Positions 62,510-64,000 of a stretch of DNA of 64,000 nt are shown here, piece after piece. The stretch is taken from assembly GCA_021613375.1 (NCBI GenBank), contig CM038714.1:43163123-43227122 (forward strand), in the 5' to 3' direction. Within the stretch, counting starts at the first letter, position 1. Each line of letters opens with the position of its first letter. This DNA is from Megaleporinus macrocephalus. Lineage: Eukaryota > Chordata > Actinopteri > Characiformes > Anostomidae. Position numbers and translations under genes: made by a program. Under the pieces are notes generated by a model. The model searched no databases. It was not told where the DNA came from and saw nothing but the letters and a program-made list of their open reading frames with translations.

Positions 62510-63530
62510 TTGTTTTATGGTATTATTGTTTTATGGTATTATTGTATTTAGTATGGTTGTTTTATGGGATTATTGTTTCATAGTATGGTTGTTTTATGGT
62601 ATTATTGTTTCATAGTATGGTTGTTTTATCATATTATTGTTTTTGGTATGGTTGTTTTATGGTATTATTGTTTTATGGGATTATTGTGTTTGGTATGGTT
62701 GTTTTATGGTATTATTGTTTTATGGTATTATTGTGGTTGGTATGGTTGTTTTATGGGATTATTGTTTTATGGTATTATTGTTTTATGGGATTATCGTTTT
62801 TGAGATGGTTGTTTTATGGGATTATTGTTTTTGAGATGGTTGTTTTATGGTATTATTGTTTTTAATATGGTTGTTTTATGGGATTATTGTTTCGTAGTAT
62901 GGTTGTTTTATGGTATTATTGTTTTTGGTATGGTTGTTTTATGGTATTATTGTATTTGGTATGGTTGTTTTATGGTATTATTGTTTTATGGGATTATTGT
63001 GTTTGGTATGGTTGTTTTATGGTATTATTGTTTTATGGTATTATTGTGTTTGGTATGGTTGTTTTATGGTATTATTGTTTTATAGTATTATTGTTTTATG
63101 GTATTATTGTTTTATGTATTATTGTTTTTAGTATGGTTGTTTTATAGTATTATTGTTTTATAGTATGGTTGTTTTATGGGATTATTTTTTCATAGTATGG
63201 TTTTATGGTATTATTGTGTTTGGTATGGTTGTTTTATGGGATTATTGTTTCATAGTATGGTTTTATGGTATTATTGTGTTTGGTATGGTTGTTTTATGGT
63301 ATTATTGTGTTTGGTATGGTTGTTTTATTGTATTGTTCTTTTATGGTATGGTTGTTTTATGGTATTATTGTTTTTGGTATGGTTGTTTTATGGTATTATT
63401 GTGTTTGGTATGGTTGTTTTATGGTATTATTGTGTTTGGTATGGTTGTTTTATGGTATTGTTCTTTTATGGTATGGTTGTTTTATGGTATTATTGTTTTT
63501 GGTATGGTTGTTTTATGGTATTATTTTTTG
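62510..63530 (+). repeat. 15/16-bp subunit minisatellite, about 65 subunits
   Basis: TTGTTTTATGGTATTA (16 bp) alternates with forms such as TTGTTTTTGGTATGG (15 bp), giving a 31-bp composite unit. The plus strand has very few C. Several overlapping plus frames of up to 139 codons run through it (VVLWYYCF-like, hydrophobic), but they exist in all three frames with the same repeat logic, so they are not genes. Confidence 0.95.
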
Positions 63531-64000
63531 TGGCTTTAGATTGGAGCAAATGCCATATATATGGTCGCCGTATATGGTCCCTCTTCCTTTAAGTGTCCTC
63601 CGGTGTGTTGTGAACGGTTTTGCAGTGCGTTTGTTTTGTGAGTCTGCAGCGTGTTGGGTCTTCTCGGCCACCATCAGCAAATAATTTAAACCAAATATTT
63701 AATTGGAAATTGTACCAGGACAACATATCAAACTGAGAAATGATGCCTAATTTGAATTTGCTGTCAGCATATGCTGAAAAATGTTGACATGGAGACAACA
63801 ATAGACTTGCAAAAATAGGTAAAACTAAAAACATCAGGTGGAACATCTCATGACTAGTTTTGTTAATTGGAAACTGGTCAGTAATATGACCAGCATCCCA
63901 GGGAGGTGGGGTCTTTCAGAAGTAAAGATGGGGAGGGGGGTTCAACACTCTTTGGTAATTAGTTTTATTATTAAGAATAATACTTTTTCGACACCAATCA
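63531..64000. other. No gene recognised
   Basis: After the array there is a CCATATATATGG palindrome at about 63552-63563 and then mixed DNA to the window edge. No supported gene. Confidence 0.4.

Noticed and set aside
63552..63563. SRF CArG box at CCATATATATGG
   Set aside because: The A/T core is eight bases, not six, and there is no promoter nearby.
62564..63684. Overlapping hydrophobic open frames of up to 139 codons on the plus strand
   Set aside because: They follow the 15/16-bp repeat in several frames at once and have no start context, domain or unique sequence.

Overview
The window looks like a repeat-dense, AT-rich piece of a teleost fish genome. The evidence is the mix of elements rather than any single gene: a fish-type LINE/SINE 3' tail ending in ATGG repeats, an L2/Rex-like reverse transcriptase fragment, Tc1-like transposase relics, BED-finger and ZBED5/SCAND3-like hAT relics, many non-autonomous DNA transposons, a tRNA-like SINE, and long CT, CTAT and AT simple repeats. 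An ostariophysan such as a characin or catfish is my guess and is weakly supported. No bacterial features, CRISPR array, rRNA gene or complete protein-coding gene could be recognised, and I found no new multi-gene system.

The one credible host-gene signal is at 22484-22550 on the minus strand. It is a short first coding exon that encodes a signal-peptide-like sequence and ends at a good GTAAGT splice donor. It lies in a CpG-rich segment whose upstream side is a 1.6-kb compound pyrimidine-rich repeat. I could not name the gene or find its second exon. Everything below 22.4 kb would then be its first intron or beyond, and everything above about 23 kb would be upstream or intergenic.

Layout. 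0-12 kb: LTR-like and hAT fragments, a mosaic repeat containing a 126-bp retroelement tail with an 11-bp target duplication, a 0.23-kb direct repeat pair at 7.3 and 9.6 kb, and a complete hAT element at 11.05-11.8 kb. 12-22 kb: mostly unique DNA with several GC-richer blocks that could be regulatory, a LINE fragment and AT repeats. 22-24.5 kb: candidate first exon, CpG-rich promoter region and simple repeats. 24.5-35 kb: a hAT transposase relic, a third mosaic-repeat copy, and a DNA element with a G-quadruplex motif. 35-48 kb: dense DNA transposons, one nested inside another with a perfect 8-bp target duplication, and Tc1 relics. 48-51 kb: unremarkable. 51.4-53.7 kb: a 33-bp minisatellite with higher-order structure and matching flanks. 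55-59 kb: a 0.65-kb segment duplicated 3.3 kb apart. 60.0-60.6 kb: a hAT copy inverted relative to the one at 39.5 kb. 62.5-63.5 kb: a cytosine-poor minisatellite with 15/16-bp subunits.

Most open reading frames here run through repeats and carry no recognisable domain. Element boundaries are read by eye and are good to a few bases only where a target duplication or terminal inverted repeat is described.
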